Part shown: in pieces, positions 49,106-58,915 of the stretch
How the letters are laid out: each line of letters begins with the position of its first letter
How positions within the stretch are numbered: the first letter of the stretch is position 1
From: Anaerolineales bacterium
Lineage (GTDB): Bacteria > Chloroflexota > Anaerolineae > 4572-78 > J111
Direction: 5' to 3'
DNA length: 64,000 bases
NCBI GenBank assembly: GCA_015075185.1
Contig: JABTUW010000001.1
Span: 2,046,001 to 2,110,000, forward strand
Notes under the pieces: generated by a model
Told to the model about the DNA's origin: nothing
Databases searched by the model: none
What the model saw: only the letters and a program-made list of their open reading frames with translations
Made by a program: the position numbers and the translations under genes

Positions 49106-49888
49106 TCAGCTCCGCGGGGTATAATACCGCTTTTGCCAGGTGCTTAAGCCGTCCAGGCCGGGAAAAAGAACCCTTTCGGTGATATTGGCCTGGTCGAGTT
49201 TGTCGCGGATCTCCCATTTCAATTCAGCCGGAATGACAATTTTGCGCCACATGGCGGGATGGGCTTGCAGCCAGTCATCAAGCACGCCGTGAGGATCGGG
49301 CATCACCGAAAAGAGGGCAAATTGGTTGACGATCCGGTCGTCAATCGAGGGCGGCTCAAAGAAGACGACAAACTGCGGGGGGGCCAAGGCATCTAGCTCT
49401 TTGAGGGAGTCAACCACCTGCGCCAGCATTTCGACGGTAAAGTAATCAGCCCCTTCCTGGCGCAGCGCTGTTTTGAGTGGATCGGGCAGTAGTTGGTGCG
49501 CTTTGAGATGATTGACGGCCCAAATAGCGCCATCAATGGCAAAACTGTCCAGGTGGGCGGTGGCAAAGTGGGCCGCTATCAGGGGTGAAACCGTCCAGTC
49601 GAGCAGCCGGGTGGGTAAGCCATGATGCTGGGCCAGGCTCAACCAATGCCAGAGCGTATCGCGCTCGACGATGTCGCGGTGGGCATACTTTCTGAAGTTT
49701 CGCAGCAGGTGCGGTTCCAGTTCAGCAAAGTTGCCCCGCTGGCGGATCAAGGATGACTCGAGTTTGTAAGCGGCATTCGAGAGGCCGCGAAAAACGTAAG
49801 GCGAGCGAAATCGTTGCAAGCCAGACCGCCACGCGTCGGCAAATAACTGATCCTGTAACTCATTCCAACTGTTTACCCGTACTTCCAT
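49106..49888 (-). CDS. FRG-domain protein
   Basis: 260 residues from the ATG at MEVRVNSWNEL; a TTG 12 codons upstream is the alternative. The FRG domain signature is present: SPYVFRGLSNAAYKLESSLIRQ, then WHWLSLAQHHGLPTRLLDWTVSPLIAAHFAT. The C-terminal half has FVVFFEPPSIDDRIVNQFALFSVMPDP, also typical. FRG proteins are widespread and some occur in anti-phage islands, but no other defence gene is here. The molecular activity is not established. Flanked by palindromic element copy C. Confidence 0.85.
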   Translation of the reverse strand: MEVRVNSWNELQDQLFADAWRSGLQRFRSPYVFRGLSNAAYKLESSLIRQRGNFAELEPHLLRNFRKYAHRDIVERDTLWHWLSLAQHHGLPTRLLDWTVSPLIAAHFATAHLDSFAIDGAIWAVNHLKAHQLLPDPLKTALRQEGADYFTVEMLAQVVDSLKELDALAPPQFVVFFEPPSIDDRIVNQFALFSVMPDPHGVLDDWLQAHPAMWRKIVIPAELKWEIRDKLDQANITERVLFPGLDGLSTWQKRYYTPRS

Positions 49889-49995
49889 AGAGCTATACTT
49901 TACCTTGCCCGTTGAGAAAAACAAACCTCTCTGTCGAGTCTCAGCACAATTTTGCTCAACAGGGATTGGGCAATCCCCTTGGAGTAAATTCTGTT

Positions 49996-50901
49996 TTATT
50001 GAGTCGCCTTCTCCTGCATAAAGCCAAACACCTCATACATCACCTTTAAAGCTGCCAGCGAGGTGACATCAGAGAGGTCCAGCGGCGGGCTAACTTCCAC
50101 AATATCCATAGCGCGGATGGGTAAGTTGGCAAAGATCAGGCGCAAAAATTCCAGGCACTCGCGGGTGGTGGGGCCGCCGTGTTCCGGGGTGCCGGTGCCG
50201 GGGGTGCAGGAGGGATCAATCCCGTCAATATCCAGGCTCATGTAAACCGCTTCGACGCCCTGTATCTGGCGAATGACATCGCGGGCTACGGCTTCGATGC
50301 CGCGCCCGTAAACGCTGCGGGCCGTGTGCCAGCCGATTTCAGGGTGGGCGGCGTAATAGTCCAGCTCTTCGGTCAAAAAGGAGCGCAGCCCGACAAACGC
50401 CAGGTGAGCAGGTGAGAGATTGGGCTGGTCCAGGTTGCGGCGGGCGGTGTTGGCGTGGCTCCAGGGATGGCCTTCAAAGTTATCGGCCAAATCGGGGTGG
50501 GAGTCGAACTGAATGTAACCAACCGGCCCGGTGAAACTCTTGGCAAACGCTTTGAACAGGGGAATACCCACACTGTGGTCGCCGCCTAAAAAGAAAGCCA
50601 ACCTGTGCCTGCCCTGGATGATTTCTGCGGCGCTTGCCTCCGTCGTCTCAAAAAAGCGTTCCCAGTTCAAATCCGTTTCCACATCGCCGTAATCTTTCAC
50701 GCGAATTTTTAATAGGACGCCTTCCTCGGTGGTCAAGCCCAGATGGGGAGTGATGCTGCGGATACGCTGCGGGGCATGGCGCGTCCCACCCCGCCAACTA
50801 ACCGCGTTATCAAAAGGCACACCCAGGACGCCAATTTCGGCGTTATCGGCCTGACTGGCCAACCCGCTCCACAAAGCGCGGTGTTCGACAAGTTTTGACA
50901 C
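49996..50901 (-). CDS. Agmatinase/arginase-family ureohydrolase
   Basis: 301 residues. The dinuclear manganese motifs are FFLGGDHSVGIPL, QFDSHPDLADNFEGHPWSHANTARR (usually DAHxD, here DSHPD), and SLDIDGIDPSCTPGTGTPEHGG. The family hydrolyses agmatine, arginine, guanidinobutyrate or guanidine; the sequence context (long GTP-EHGGPTTRE loop) is agmatinase-like. Guanidine hydrolase remains possible. The polyamine-type transporter lies about 3.4 kb upstream, so an agmatine-putrescine role is plausible. Confidence 0.87.
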   Translation of the reverse strand: MSKLVEHRALWSGLASQADNAEIGVLGVPFDNAVSWRGGTRHAPQRIRSITPHLGLTTEEGVLLKIRVKDYGDVETDLNWERFFETTEASAAEIIQGRHRLAFFLGGDHSVGIPLFKAFAKSFTGPVGYIQFDSHPDLADNFEGHPWSHANTARRNLDQPNLSPAHLAFVGLRSFLTEELDYYAAHPEIGWHTARSVYGRGIEAVARDVIRQIQGVEAVYMSLDIDGIDPSCTPGTGTPEHGGPTTRECLEFLRLIFANLPIRAMDIVEVSPPLDLSDVTSLAALKVMYEVFGFMQEKATQ

Positions 50902-51291
50902 AGTTTTGCCTCCTTGCTCTTTTTTCCGGTCTCGGCTACAATGGCCGTGCTTCGTAAAAATTAACCCATCTTTATGAGTTTTTCACCAGGGCCACAGTGC
51001 CCGCTCTTCCATTTAAGCATGCAGAGTGGCGTCTGCTTTAGGGCTATTGCTGTAAAAAGCATTTAAGGACACCTAACGATGAAGTTAGTCTTACGTTACG
51101 CCGACCACTTTAGTTAAAGCTCACCCTGACGCCGCTGCACGCCGTCTGAAATGCCGTTAAGCATTGATCCAGCCGGATAACCAGTTCCAGCCTGGACCCG
51201 ATGCTGTCTTTCCATGCCGGATAATAATATAACAATGACGTAGAGACGCAAAAGGCGACTCTTCCGTGAAGCCTACCAGGAGATTGAATTT
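50902..51291. other. 390-bp gap with no recognised gene
   Basis: The gap between the divergent ureohydrolase and aminotransferase genes holds no credible frame. Its last 60 bases (GACGCAAAAGGCGACTCTTC and AAGCCTACC) could fold and carry the GACGCAAA word of the c-di-GMP-I riboswitch, but the partner AGGGCAAAC is missing. Otherwise I see nothing in it. Confidence 0.4.
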
Positions 51292-52635
51292 ATGTTGAAA
51301 CGAGAAAAAGCCCAACAGATTTATGATCGCGCCATGAAGGTTATGTCCAAAGGAGTGAGTTCTAATTTTCGCTATTGGGGTCCCACTACCACGCCGGTGG
51401 TGGCCCGAGGTAAAGGGGCCAAAGTGTGGGATGCCGATGGTAACGAATTTATTGATTATCGTCTTGGCTGGGGACCCATGATTTTGGGCCACGCCGACGA
51501 ACGGGTCAATCAGGCCGTGCATGCGGCCATCGAGGATGGAACCATCTTTGCTGCCTGCACTGAACTTGAAGTGATTGTGGCTGAAAAAATATGTAATATG
51601 GTCCCTGGCATGGAAATGCTGCGCTTCGCCAGCACCGGCACTGAAGCCACCATGCACTCTTTGCGCGTAGCCCGCGCCTATACGGGCCGCGAGAAGTTTA
51701 TCAAGTTTGAGGGCCAGTATCATGGCATGCACGATTATGCCCTCTTCAGCACCGCCTCCTCTAACCTTAAGTCGTTGGGGGCGCGGCGCAGCCCTGTTGC
51801 AGTTCAAGTTGGCTCAGGCATACCCAAAGGCATTCGCGACTATGTGATTACCTTGCCCTTTAACGATTCTGAAGCGGTCGAGCGGGTGGTTAAAGAGCGT
51901 TATTGGGAAATCGCGGCAATCATGGTCGAGCCGGCTTTGGGCAACAGCGCCGGCCTGGAAGCCGAACCCGGCTTTTTGGCCCACCTGCGTAAAGTGTGCG
52001 ACGAATACGGTATTGTGTTGATTTTTGACGAGGTTAAAACCGGTTTTCGGCTGGCCAACGGCGGCGCGCGCGAAGCTTACGGCGTTATTTCTGATATTTC
52101 GGCCTATGCCAAGAGCCTGGGGAATGGTTACCCGGTGGCTGTTTTTGGTGGCAGGCGGGAAATCATGGAACTTATTGGTCCGGGGAGCGTGGCTCACGCC
52201 GGCACCTATGGCGGCAACGCTCTGAGTATGGCTGCAGCCAATGCCGTCTTGGATATTTTGGCGGCCAGCCCAGTGCTGGCAAACCTGGCCAAACGCGGCC
52301 AGCGGCTCAAGAGCGGCCTGAGCGAAATCCTAAGCGATGCCGATCTTCCACACCAAATGACGGGGCACCCGAATATGCCCGGCTTTTTGATTACCGAGGA
52401 AAAAGTCACGGATTACCGGGGGATGGCTCATCACAACGACGAGGTTTACAACGCCATCCTCTTCCATATGTATGAACATGGGGTTTGGGCCGAAATTGAC
52501 GCGCGCGAGCCGTGGTTCCTGTGTGAGGCCCACGACGAGAGCCTGATTGACGAAACGCTCAACCGTTTCCAGGATGCGGTCAAAGCGGTCAAGGCCAACT
52601 ATCCTCACGCCAGTGGGGGGGGCAATCAAGCCTGA
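51292..52635 (+). CDS. Class III PLP aminotransferase (glutamate-1-semialdehyde aminomutase-like)
   Basis: 447 residues. GGTSSNFR-like GVSSNFRYWGPTTTPVVARGKGAKVWDADGNEFIDY opens the fold; RFASTGTEATMHSLRVARAYTGR is the PLP phosphate loop; VLIFDEVKTGFRL carries the PLP-ring Asp; and AYAKSLGNGYPVAVFGG holds the Schiff-base Lys. It resembles HemL and related aminotransferases such as those for diaminopropane or sugar amines. HemL itself normally sits with other heme genes and is a little different in the N terminus, so the substrate is open. CAGGAGATTGAATTT precedes the ATG. Confidence 0.88.
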   Translation: MLKREKAQQIYDRAMKVMSKGVSSNFRYWGPTTTPVVARGKGAKVWDADGNEFIDYRLGWGPMILGHADERVNQAVHAAIEDGTIFAACTELEVIVAEKICNMVPGMEMLRFASTGTEATMHSLRVARAYTGREKFIKFEGQYHGMHDYALFSTASSNLKSLGARRSPVAVQVGSGIPKGIRDYVITLPFNDSEAVERVVKERYWEIAAIMVEPALGNSAGLEAEPGFLAHLRKVCDEYGIVLIFDEVKTGFRLANGGAREAYGVISDISAYAKSLGNGYPVAVFGGRREIMELIGPGSVAHAGTYGGNALSMAAANAVLDILAASPVLANLAKRGQRLKSGLSEILSDADLPHQMTGHPNMPGFLITEEKVTDYRGMAHHNDEVYNAILFHMYEHGVWAEIDAREPWFLCEAHDESLIDETLNRFQDAVKAVKANYPHASGGGNQA

Positions 52636-52660
52636 TTTTTAGTTGGATGACTATAAACGA

Positions 52661-52695
52661 AAAAACTCCGCCGGCTCAGTTTTGGCGGAGTTTTT
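52661..52695. terminator. Bidirectional intrinsic terminator
   Basis: AAAAACTCCGCC (52661-52672) and GGCGGAGTTTTT (52684-52695) form a perfect 12-bp stem with 11-base loop, A-rich and T-rich ends on both strands. It serves the convergent aminotransferase and amidase genes and overlaps the last codon of the amidase gene. Confidence 0.9.
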
Positions 52696-53464
52696 ATTTG
52701 CCCAAGAAACAGAGAATTCCGGCAGCGACGCCTCGGGCCAGGATTTTGGGCTTGTTCTCCAGCAGGTCCCGGTCATCGAGCAGAAAGCCCAGTTCGATGA
52801 TTGCGCCGGGGGTCATCCGATCAATTTCTCTGAAGGCGTGATACTTGGTCATATTATCGGTGACGCTGCTCAGATGTTCGGGCAGGCCGGTGTAGTCGCC
52901 ATATTCTTGATAAAGGCAAGCGACCAATCTGTCTTCGGCGTCGGGAATGGCGCTGTCGGTGGCCCGGGCGACTTTGAAACCGCTCGCACCGGGAACCATG
53001 CAGCTATCGGCGTGAATGCTGATCAAGGCATCGGCCAGGAACCCATCCAGCCGGTCATCAAACTCATCCAGCAAGACCGACTGAACCCCTCGTCGCTCCA
53101 ACAAATCAACCACTTCCTGCGCCGTGCGGTAATTTACATCGGCTTCGGTCAGCCCGTCGGGGCAAACAGCGCCGGGATCATAACCCTGGTGGCCGGCAAC
53201 GACCCCAACCAGGGGCCGGAATGGGTCGCGTGTCGGCAGGGGATTATCGGCTACGCTGACTGTAGGGGCCAGTGACGGGGCTGTAGTTGTGGGTGGGGGT
53301 GGGGCAATTTTTATGACGGGCTGGACCTCCGGCTCAAAGAGCCTGAAACCCATCAGGATGCCCATGATGCTCAAAACCATAAAAACCAGCGAGAACATCG
53401 TCCGCTGGCCGTGTGGAGTCGTCTGCCGAATCGGTTGGACCGGTTTGGGCCGATAACTATACAT
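52694..53464 (-). CDS. N-acetylmuramoyl-L-alanine amidase (Amidase_3)
   Basis: 256 residues. An N-terminal transmembrane anchor (FSLVFMVLSIMGILMGF, residues 24-42) and a Pro/Thr linker place the catalytic part outside the membrane. Amidase_3 features are VVAGHQGYDPGAVCPDG (first zinc His), LTEADVNYRTAQEVVDLL (Glu), DALISIHADSCM (second His) and AIIELGFL (general Glu). It cleaves the muramyl-peptide amide bond in peptidoglycan remodelling. It ends in a bidirectional terminator and follows the two glycosyltransferase genes in the same direction. Confidence 0.87.
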   Translation of the reverse strand: MYSYRPKPVQPIRQTTPHGQRTMFSLVFMVLSIMGILMGFRLFEPEVQPVIKIAPPPPTTTAPSLAPTVSVADNPLPTRDPFRPLVGVVAGHQGYDPGAVCPDGLTEADVNYRTAQEVVDLLERRGVQSVLLDEFDDRLDGFLADALISIHADSCMVPGASGFKVARATDSAIPDAEDRLVACLYQEYGDYTGLPEHLSSVTDNMTKYHAFREIDRMTPGAIIELGFLLDDRDLLENKPKILARGVAAGILCFLGK

Positions 53465-53515
53465 AATACAAATATAACATAATATTTTATTTTAGTCCAC
53501 AGTTTGAGGGGAATT

Positions 53516-54343
53516 TTAGGGGAGCGCCGCCGGTCTTTTTGGCTTAAACTTGCTCCAAAATACCAGCCAGCTAAATCGCGGAACGGCGTTCCAGATGCGC
53601 CGCCAGCGCCAGGGTTGGGTCAGCAGGCGGTGGAACCACTCCAGGCCGAGCCGCTGCAGCCAAACCGGGGCGCGTTTGCTCGTCCCGGCGATAAAATCCA
53701 AAGAGCCGCCAACGCCCATGCAAACCGGAATTTGCAGCCGCTCCAAGTTGCGGGCAATCCACTTGTCCTGCTTGGGCGCGCCGTAAGCCACTAACAGGAT
53801 GTCGGGCTGGGTGGGCAAGATGCGCTGGACAATAGCCTCATTTTCTTCGATGGCCGGCGAACCGGCGTAGGAGCCGACCACGCTCAGATTAGGATAGCGC
53901 TCTTTGAGTTTCGCCGCCGCTTGTTCGGCCACTCCCTCTTGCGCCCCCAAGAAGTACAGCCGGTATCCCTTTTGGTGGGACAACTCGGCCAGGCGCACGA
54001 CCAAATCAGAGCCGGGGACGCGCTCCGGCAGAGGGGTTGTCCGCAGGAACCGGGCGGCCTTGAGCAGCCCAATCCCATCGGGCAGGGCCAGGGCGGCGGC
54101 GTTGATAATCTGCCGGAACTCCTCGTCCTGCTGCGCCGCCACAACAAACTCCGGGTTGACAGTGCAGAGCTGGTGGGGTTGGCCGCTGGCAATAAACGCT
54201 TCAATCAAGGCCAGTGTTTGGGCGTTGGTCAGCGCGTGGACTTTAACCCCAAGAATGGTAGCGGTGGGCGGAATAGAGGGTAGGGGTCTCTGAAGGAATC
54301 CTGATGAACTGGATGCAACTGAAGGGAACTCAGAGGAACTCAT
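53516..54343 (-). CDS. WecG/TagA/CpsF-family glycosyltransferase
   Basis: 275 residues. LGVKVHALTNAQTLALIEAFI, LCTVNPEFVVAAQQDEEF, ALALPDGIGLLKAARFL and PERVPGSDLVVRLAEL are the GT26 family marks, with LLVAYGAPKQDKWIARNL near residue 190. It transfers N-acetylmannosaminyl or related residues to lipid-linked intermediates for surface polymers. It starts with a 4-base ATGA overlap at the stop of the preceding GT4 gene, so both act in one pathway. Confidence 0.9.
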   Translation of the reverse strand: MSSSEFPSVASSSSGFLQRPLPSIPPTATILGVKVHALTNAQTLALIEAFIASGQPHQLCTVNPEFVVAAQQDEEFRQIINAAALALPDGIGLLKAARFLRTTPLPERVPGSDLVVRLAELSHQKGYRLYFLGAQEGVAEQAAAKLKERYPNLSVVGSYAGSPAIEENEAIVQRILPTQPDILLVAYGAPKQDKWIARNLERLQIPVCMGVGGSLDFIAGTSKRAPVWLQRLGLEWFHRLLTQPWRWRRIWNAVPRFSWLVFWSKFKPKRPAALP

Positions 54344-55572
54344 TGGGGCTTGTTCGTGCCTTTCTCGTTTTCTAACCCGGTTTGAGAATGAGCATAAACA
54401 GTTTTTTGTCTGATTACTGACTTCTGACTACTGGCTACTGCTTCCAGTATTTCCAGAACTTGCCCTGCCGCTTTCGACCAGGAGAATCGCTGAATTTGCT
54501 GGAAACCCTGCTCAATCAAGCGGCGTCGTAGATCAGCCTGAGTGGCGAGTTGAACCAATCCGGCAGAAATCTGGCCTGTATCTTGCGGGTCAACCAGCAG
54601 GGCGGCCGATCCGGCTACCTCCGGCAGCGAAGAGACCGTGCTGGTCAGCACCGGCGCGCCGCAAGCCATTGCTTCCAGCACCGGCAGACCAAAACCTTCG
54701 TACAACGAAGGGCAGACGTAAGCCAGCGCGCCGGACAGGAGGGCCGGTTTGTCTGCCTCGGCGATGAAGCCGGGGAAGAGGATGCGGCCGGTCAGGCCCA
54801 GTTGCCGCACCCGTTCAAAAATGTCTTCGTAAAGCCAGCCCTGCCGCCCGGCAATAACCAGTTTGAGAGACTCATTGGGCAGTGAATCAAGTGCGCTGTG
54901 AAACGCCTCAACCAGGCGGACCAGATTTTTGCGCGGCTGGAGCGTTCCCAGGTAAAGGAAGTAGTCGCCGCTAATGTTGTACTTGACCTTTGCCACGGCG
55001 ACTACTTCCGGGTTGGTGACAGGGGCCAGGGTTTCATCGCGGCCCAGGTAAACCACGCTGATTTGATCGGGTTTGGCTCCGTAAAAATCAATCAAATCAT
55101 TTTTGGTAGCCTGAGAGTCGGCAATGAGATGGCGGGCGACGCGAGTATGGCGGCGGGTGGTCCAGTCAAGGTACCAGCGGTCAAAAGGGCGGTGCGCTTC
55201 GGGGTAGTGCAAGTAGCCCAGATCATGAACGGTGACAATACCAGGGACCGGGCAAGACAGGGGCAAAACATGAGCCGGCACAAACAGGACGTCAGGCGGA
55301 TGCAGGTGCAGTTCTGACGCCAGGCGCAGGTGCGTCCACAGGCGCGGCCAGGGAATGACCCGCGTTTCGACGTAGGGTGAGTCCGGCCAGGCGGTGGATT
55401 GCGGGGGATGAGGGGTGTAGAGCCGGAAACGGCGCTGCGGCGAAGCCAGTTGAGCCAGGGCCTTGATCAATTCCAGCGAATAAGTCTCCGTGCCGGTGCG
55501 GTGAGCGCGGGCGGCCCGGCTGGCGTCTATCCCAAAGGATGAAGGATGAAGGATGAAGGATGAATCACTCAT
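54340..55572 (-). CDS. Glycosyltransferase family 4
   Basis: 410 residues from the ATG that overlaps the upstream TsaC gene by 8 bases. The first 13 residues ([13 protein letters not shown]) come from an AAGGATGA intergenic repeat; the fold starts [66 protein letters not shown], and the donor motif [24 protein letters not shown] fit GT4 mannosyl- or rhamnosyl-transferases. The C-terminal [13 protein letters not shown] stretch is likewise encoded by a CAGTAGTCAGT repeat. Coupled with the WecG-type gene for surface glycan synthesis. Confidence 0.87.
   Translation of the reverse strand: MSDSSFILHPSSFGIDASRAARAHRTGTETYSLELIKALAQLASPQRRFRLYTPHPPQSTAWPDSPYVETRVIPWPRLWTHLRLASELHLHPPDVLFVPAHVLPLSCPVPGIVTVHDLGYLHYPEAHRPFDRWYLDWTTRRHTRVARHLIADSQATKNDLIDFYGAKPDQISVVYLGRDETLAPVTNPEVVAVAKVKYNISGDYFLYLGTLQPRKNLVRLVEAFHSALDSLPNESLKLVIAGRQGWLYEDIFERVRQLGLTGRILFPGFIAEADKPALLSGALAYVCPSLYEGFGLPVLEAMACGAPVLTSTVSSLPEVAGSAALLVDPQDTGQISAGLVQLATQADLRRRLIEQGFQQIQRFSWSKAAGQVLEILEAVASSQKSVIRQKTVYAHSQTGLENEKGTNKPQ
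54408..54440. repeat. CAGTAG repeat inside a coding end
   Basis: TGATTACTGACTTCTGACTACTGGCTACTG; same word family as 24734-24820 and 36798-36873. It lies within the C-terminal codons of the GT4 gene. Confidence 0.7.
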
Positions 55573-55577
55573 CCTTT
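55534..55577. repeat. AAGGATGA near-tandem repeat with inverted end
   Basis: Four units of AAGGATG in a row (55534-55560) followed by an inverted CATCCTTT (55570-55577). It supplies the start codon and first residues of the GT4 gene. Confidence 0.8.
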
Positions 55578-56206
55578 CCCCGCAAGTCGGGCAGATACAC
55601 CCGCAGCATGTCCAGGGTAAGCCGTCCCTCGCGCAGCAGCCGCGGTGGGGTGACACTTAAATCAACGATGCTGGAGGGTAACGTGGTGGGGCTGGGGCCG
55701 CCGTCGAGGATGAGGGGCAGGCGGCCTTGCAGTTGCTCGGCCACCGCCTGGGCCGTGGTGGGAGTGGGCCGGCCGGAGAGGTTGGCGCTGGTGACAGCGA
55801 GAGGGCGGCCGACCTGGGTAACAAGCTCCAGGCAAACCGGATGGTTGGGGATGCGCACGGCGACGGTACGTTCTCCGGTAGTCACCTCATCGGGCAGGGC
55901 CGGGTTTTTGGGCAGAACGACGGTCAAATCGCCCGGCCAGAGCGCCTGCAGCAGGGGCCAGGCCTGATTGGGCACATGCCGGGCCACCAGATTCAAGTCG
56001 TCAATCTGATAAATGAACACGGGCAAGGCCCTGTCGGGGGGGCGTTCTTTGATGGCAAAAATCTGGCGCACCGCAAACCGCTCGAAAGCGTTCGCTCCCA
56101 GGCCGTACACGGTGTCGGTGGGGAACGCGACCACTTCCCCCTCGCGCAGCAGCCGCCGGGCAAGTTTAATGGCTCGTGGTAAGTTAGCGGAGAGAATTTC
56201 GGTCAT
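55565..56206 (-). CDS. tsaC: L-threonylcarbamoyladenylate synthase (TsaC/Sua5)
   Basis: 213 residues. LLREGEVVAFPTDTVYGLGANAF (the substrate P-D-T-VYGLG motif), KERPPDRALPVFI, LWPGDLTVVLPKN, RTVAVRIPNHPV, PLAVTSANLSGRPTPTTA and SSIVDLS are the family signatures. It makes the TC-AMP used for tRNA t6A37 modification. It starts a minus-strand run with the two glycosyltransferases. Short TsaC-type length without the Sua5 C-terminal domain. Confidence 0.94.
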   Translation of the reverse strand: MTEILSANLPRAIKLARRLLREGEVVAFPTDTVYGLGANAFERFAVRQIFAIKERPPDRALPVFIYQIDDLNLVARHVPNQAWPLLQALWPGDLTVVLPKNPALPDEVTTGERTVAVRIPNHPVCLELVTQVGRPLAVTSANLSGRPTPTTAQAVAEQLQGRLPLILDGGPSPTTLPSSIVDLSVTPPRLLREGRLTLDMLRVYLPDLRGKDE

Positions 56207-56261
56207 ACGTTATCTTTAGACACAAATGACAAAGTAGCAGAGTGGCAAGTTTTCGCTTCTG

Positions 56262-57071
56262 TTACCCTGCTACCTGAAGAATATACTTTTCAATCGCCCA
56301 GGCCGCTCCTTCTTCGCTCAGGGGAGGGGCAATGACGTCGGCCACGGCTTTAGCTCCGGCGGAGGCGTTACCCATGGCCACTCCCAGGCCGGCCCAGGCT
56401 ATCATTTCAATATCGTTGTCCTGATCGCCAATCGCCATCACCTCGCTTTGAGGGATGCCATAGTAGTCAGCCAGAAAAGCCAGGGCATGTCCTTTGGAGA
56501 CTGTGGGCGAGGTGACCTCAATCAGCATGGTATGGGAACGAAACACGCTCAGGTTGCCATTTAAAGTGGCCTGCAGCTCAGTGACCAAGGCCCCCGCTTC
56601 ATCTGCCGGATGAACGATCAATCCTTTGGTGGGGGGAACCGTCACCACTTGCTTGAGATCGCTCACTTCTACAACTACCCCGCCTACATCCTCCAGAATT
56701 TGCCGGCTGAACGGTGTGGCAAATTCAGTGTAGGTGCCTGAACCGCCGAGACAGAGGTGCAGGGCCAGGCGGCGAGCGCGGGCCAGGTCAATCAACTGGT
56801 GGGCCAATGGCACAGATAAACCGTCGTGGTTGATGGTTTCGCCGGTATGGCCGTTGTAAATCAGCCCTCCCTGGCAGCAGATGGTAGGGGTAGTCAGGCC
56901 CAGCATCTCAACAAATTTGTGGGTAATGTCGTATTCGCGGCCCGTCGCAATGCTAACGTAAACACCCCGCGCTACCGCCGCTTTGATCGCCGCCTGCGTC
57001 CGCGGGGGAATGGTATGCAAATCGGCCAAAATGGTACCGTCTAAATCTAAAGCCAGAAGTCGGATCGGCAT
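56262..57071 (-). CDS. Cof-type HAD-IIB phosphatase
   Basis: 269 residues. IRLLALDLDGTILADLHTIPP is HAD motif I, VYVSIATGREY motif II, SKGHALAFLADYYGI and VMAIGDQDNDIEMIAWAGLGVAMGNA motifs III-IV. The IIB cap is present in the middle. Such enzymes hydrolyse sugar phosphates, flavin or pyridoxal phosphate. It stands alone, 55 bp from the tsaC start. Confidence 0.92.
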   Translation of the reverse strand: MPIRLLALDLDGTILADLHTIPPRTQAAIKAAVARGVYVSIATGREYDITHKFVEMLGLTTPTICCQGGLIYNGHTGETINHDGLSVPLAHQLIDLARARRLALHLCLGGSGTYTEFATPFSRQILEDVGGVVVEVSDLKQVVTVPPTKGLIVHPADEAGALVTELQATLNGNLSVFRSHTMLIEVTSPTVSKGHALAFLADYYGIPQSEVMAIGDQDNDIEMIAWAGLGVAMGNASAGAKAVADVIAPPLSEEGAAWAIEKYILQVAG

Positions 57072-57145
57072 AAATGCTGAATCACCACCATAGAGTAGGA
57101 CTTTTGTGACTACTTTACTTTGACTAACTCAGGCTGTCAATATAG

Positions 57146-58819
57146 TTATCCCTCTAACACGGCGCCTTTGCTGGCGCTGGTCGCCATTTTAACGTAGCGA
57201 CGCAGCCAGCCGGTCAGCCGCCGTTCAGGGGGGCCGGCCCAGGCCGCCCGGCGACGGGCCAACTCTTCTTCCTCAACCCATAATTCCAGGGTCCCATCAG
57301 GAATGTCAATCTCGATCACGTCTCCGTCCTGCACCAAAGCAATGGGGCCGCCTTCTGCTGCCTCCGGGCTGACGTGACCGATACAAGCGCCCCGGGTTCC
57401 GCCGCTAAAACGGCCATCGGTAATCAGCGCCACGCTTTGGCCCAGCCCCAGCCCCATAATATTACTGGTCGGCGCCAGCATTTCCTGCATGCCAGGGCCG
57501 CCTTTGGGTCCTTCATAACGGATCACCACGACCTCACCCGCCTTGACCTGGCCGTTCAGAATTCCGAAATTGGCTTCGTCGTGACTGTTGTACACCCTGG
57601 CCGGCCCGCGATGGCGCAGCATCTCCGGCAAGACGCCGGCCGCTTTGACCACAGCCCCTTCGGGGGCCAGGTTGCCCATCAAGATACGCAGCCCGCCGGT
57701 TTGGCTGTAGGCGTTATCCAGCCGGCGGATACATTGCTCGTCGCGGGTCTCCTGCCCCTGGATGACCTCGCCCAGGGTCTTACCGCTGACGGTCATTTGA
57801 TCGAGGTGGAGCGCGCCGGGCTTTTTGCTTAATTCCCACAGGATAGCGCTGATCCCGCCCGCTTTATCCACATCCTCCACGTGATAGTGAGAGGATGGGC
57901 TAACCTTGCACAGGTTGGGTACCCGGCCGGATACCTCGTTCAAACGCTGGAGCGGATAATCTACCCCGGCCTCCTTGGCAATAGCAATCGTATGCAGCAC
58001 GGTGTTGGTGCTGCCGCCCATGGCCATATCCAGGGCAAAGGCATTGTCAATGGCCTCCGGCGTCACAATATCGAGCGGTTTGAGGTCTTGCTCAACCAGC
58101 CGGATCAACTGCCGGGCTGCCTCCTGGGCCAGTTGCTGGCGGCGGGGATCGGTGGCCAGGATGGTGCCGTTGCCGGGTAGAGCCATCCCCAGCGCCTCGC
58201 ACAGACAATTCATGCTATTGGCTGTGAACATACCGGCACAGGAACCACAGGTGGGGCAGCTTACCTTTTCCAGGTGGGCCAATCTGGCTTCATCTATCTT
58301 GCCGCTCTGATAAGCGCCCACGCCCTCGAACACGCTGATTAAATCCACCACCTGCCCTTCCTCCGTTACCCCGGCTTTCATCGGCCCGCCGGAGACAAAA
58401 ATGGTGGGGATATTGAGGCGCATGGTCGCCATGAGCATGCCCGGCACAATTTTATCGCAGTTTGGAATACAGACCATGCCGTCAAAATGATGAGCGGAGA
58501 TCATCGTCTCGACACAGTCGGCAATCAGCTCCCGGCTTGGCAAAGAATAGTTCATGCCGATGTGCCCCATGGCGATGCCATCATCCACCCCAATGGTGTT
58601 AAACATGAACGGGACGCCGCCGGCCGCCCGCACTGCCTGCCGCACCACCTCGCCGAAAGCTTGTAAGTGAACGTGGCCGGGAATAATATCGGTGTAACTG
58701 TTGGCGATAGCGATAAAGGGTTTGTCCCAATCCTCCTCGCTCTGAATCACGCCGGTGGCTCTGAGCAGGCTGCGGTGGGGCGCTCGCTCAAAACCTTTTT
58801 TAATGATGTCGCTGCGCAT
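57146..58819 (-). CDS. ilvD: Dihydroxy-acid dehydratase IlvD
   Basis: 557 residues from the second of two close ATGs, which has AAGGAGAATGATC upstream at proper distance. [92 protein letters not shown] (iron-sulfur Cys) and [30 protein letters not shown] are complete. It catalyses the third step of branched-chain amino-acid synthesis. Monocistronic-looking. Confidence 0.96.
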   Translation of the reverse strand: MRSDIIKKGFERAPHRSLLRATGVIQSEEDWDKPFIAIANSYTDIIPGHVHLQAFGEVVRQAVRAAGGVPFMFNTIGVDDGIAMGHIGMNYSLPSRELIADCVETMISAHHFDGMVCIPNCDKIVPGMLMATMRLNIPTIFVSGGPMKAGVTEEGQVVDLISVFEGVGAYQSGKIDEARLAHLEKVSCPTCGSCAGMFTANSMNCLCEALGMALPGNGTILATDPRRQQLAQEAARQLIRLVEQDLKPLDIVTPEAIDNAFALDMAMGGSTNTVLHTIAIAKEAGVDYPLQRLNEVSGRVPNLCKVSPSSHYHVEDVDKAGGISAILWELSKKPGALHLDQMTVSGKTLGEVIQGQETRDEQCIRRLDNAYSQTGGLRILMGNLAPEGAVVKAAGVLPEMLRHRGPARVYNSHDEANFGILNGQVKAGEVVVIRYEGPKGGPGMQEMLAPTSNIMGLGLGQSVALITDGRFSGGTRGACIGHVSPEAAEGGPIALVQDGDVIEIDIPDGTLELWVEEEELARRRAAWAGPPERRLTGWLRRYVKMATSASKGAVLEG

Positions 58820-58915
58820 GATCATTCTCCTTCATGGGATATAAAAAGTGGGCCTTATTTTACCACTTATCTAAAATTTTGGACATCATTCAGCAACGCT
58901 CTCTTGCCTCTTGGC

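Noticed and set aside
49106..49888. Anti-phage island centred on the FRG-domain gene
   Set aside because: No restriction, retron, CBASS or toxin-antitoxin partner is next to it; neighbours are metabolic.
51180..51285. Possible c-di-GMP-I or TPP riboswitch ahead of the aminotransferase
   Set aside because: GACGCAAA and a GATCCAGCCGGATAACCAG segment resemble parts of known aptamers, but the partner elements (AGGGCAAAC; CTGAGA) are missing and no full fold can be drawn.
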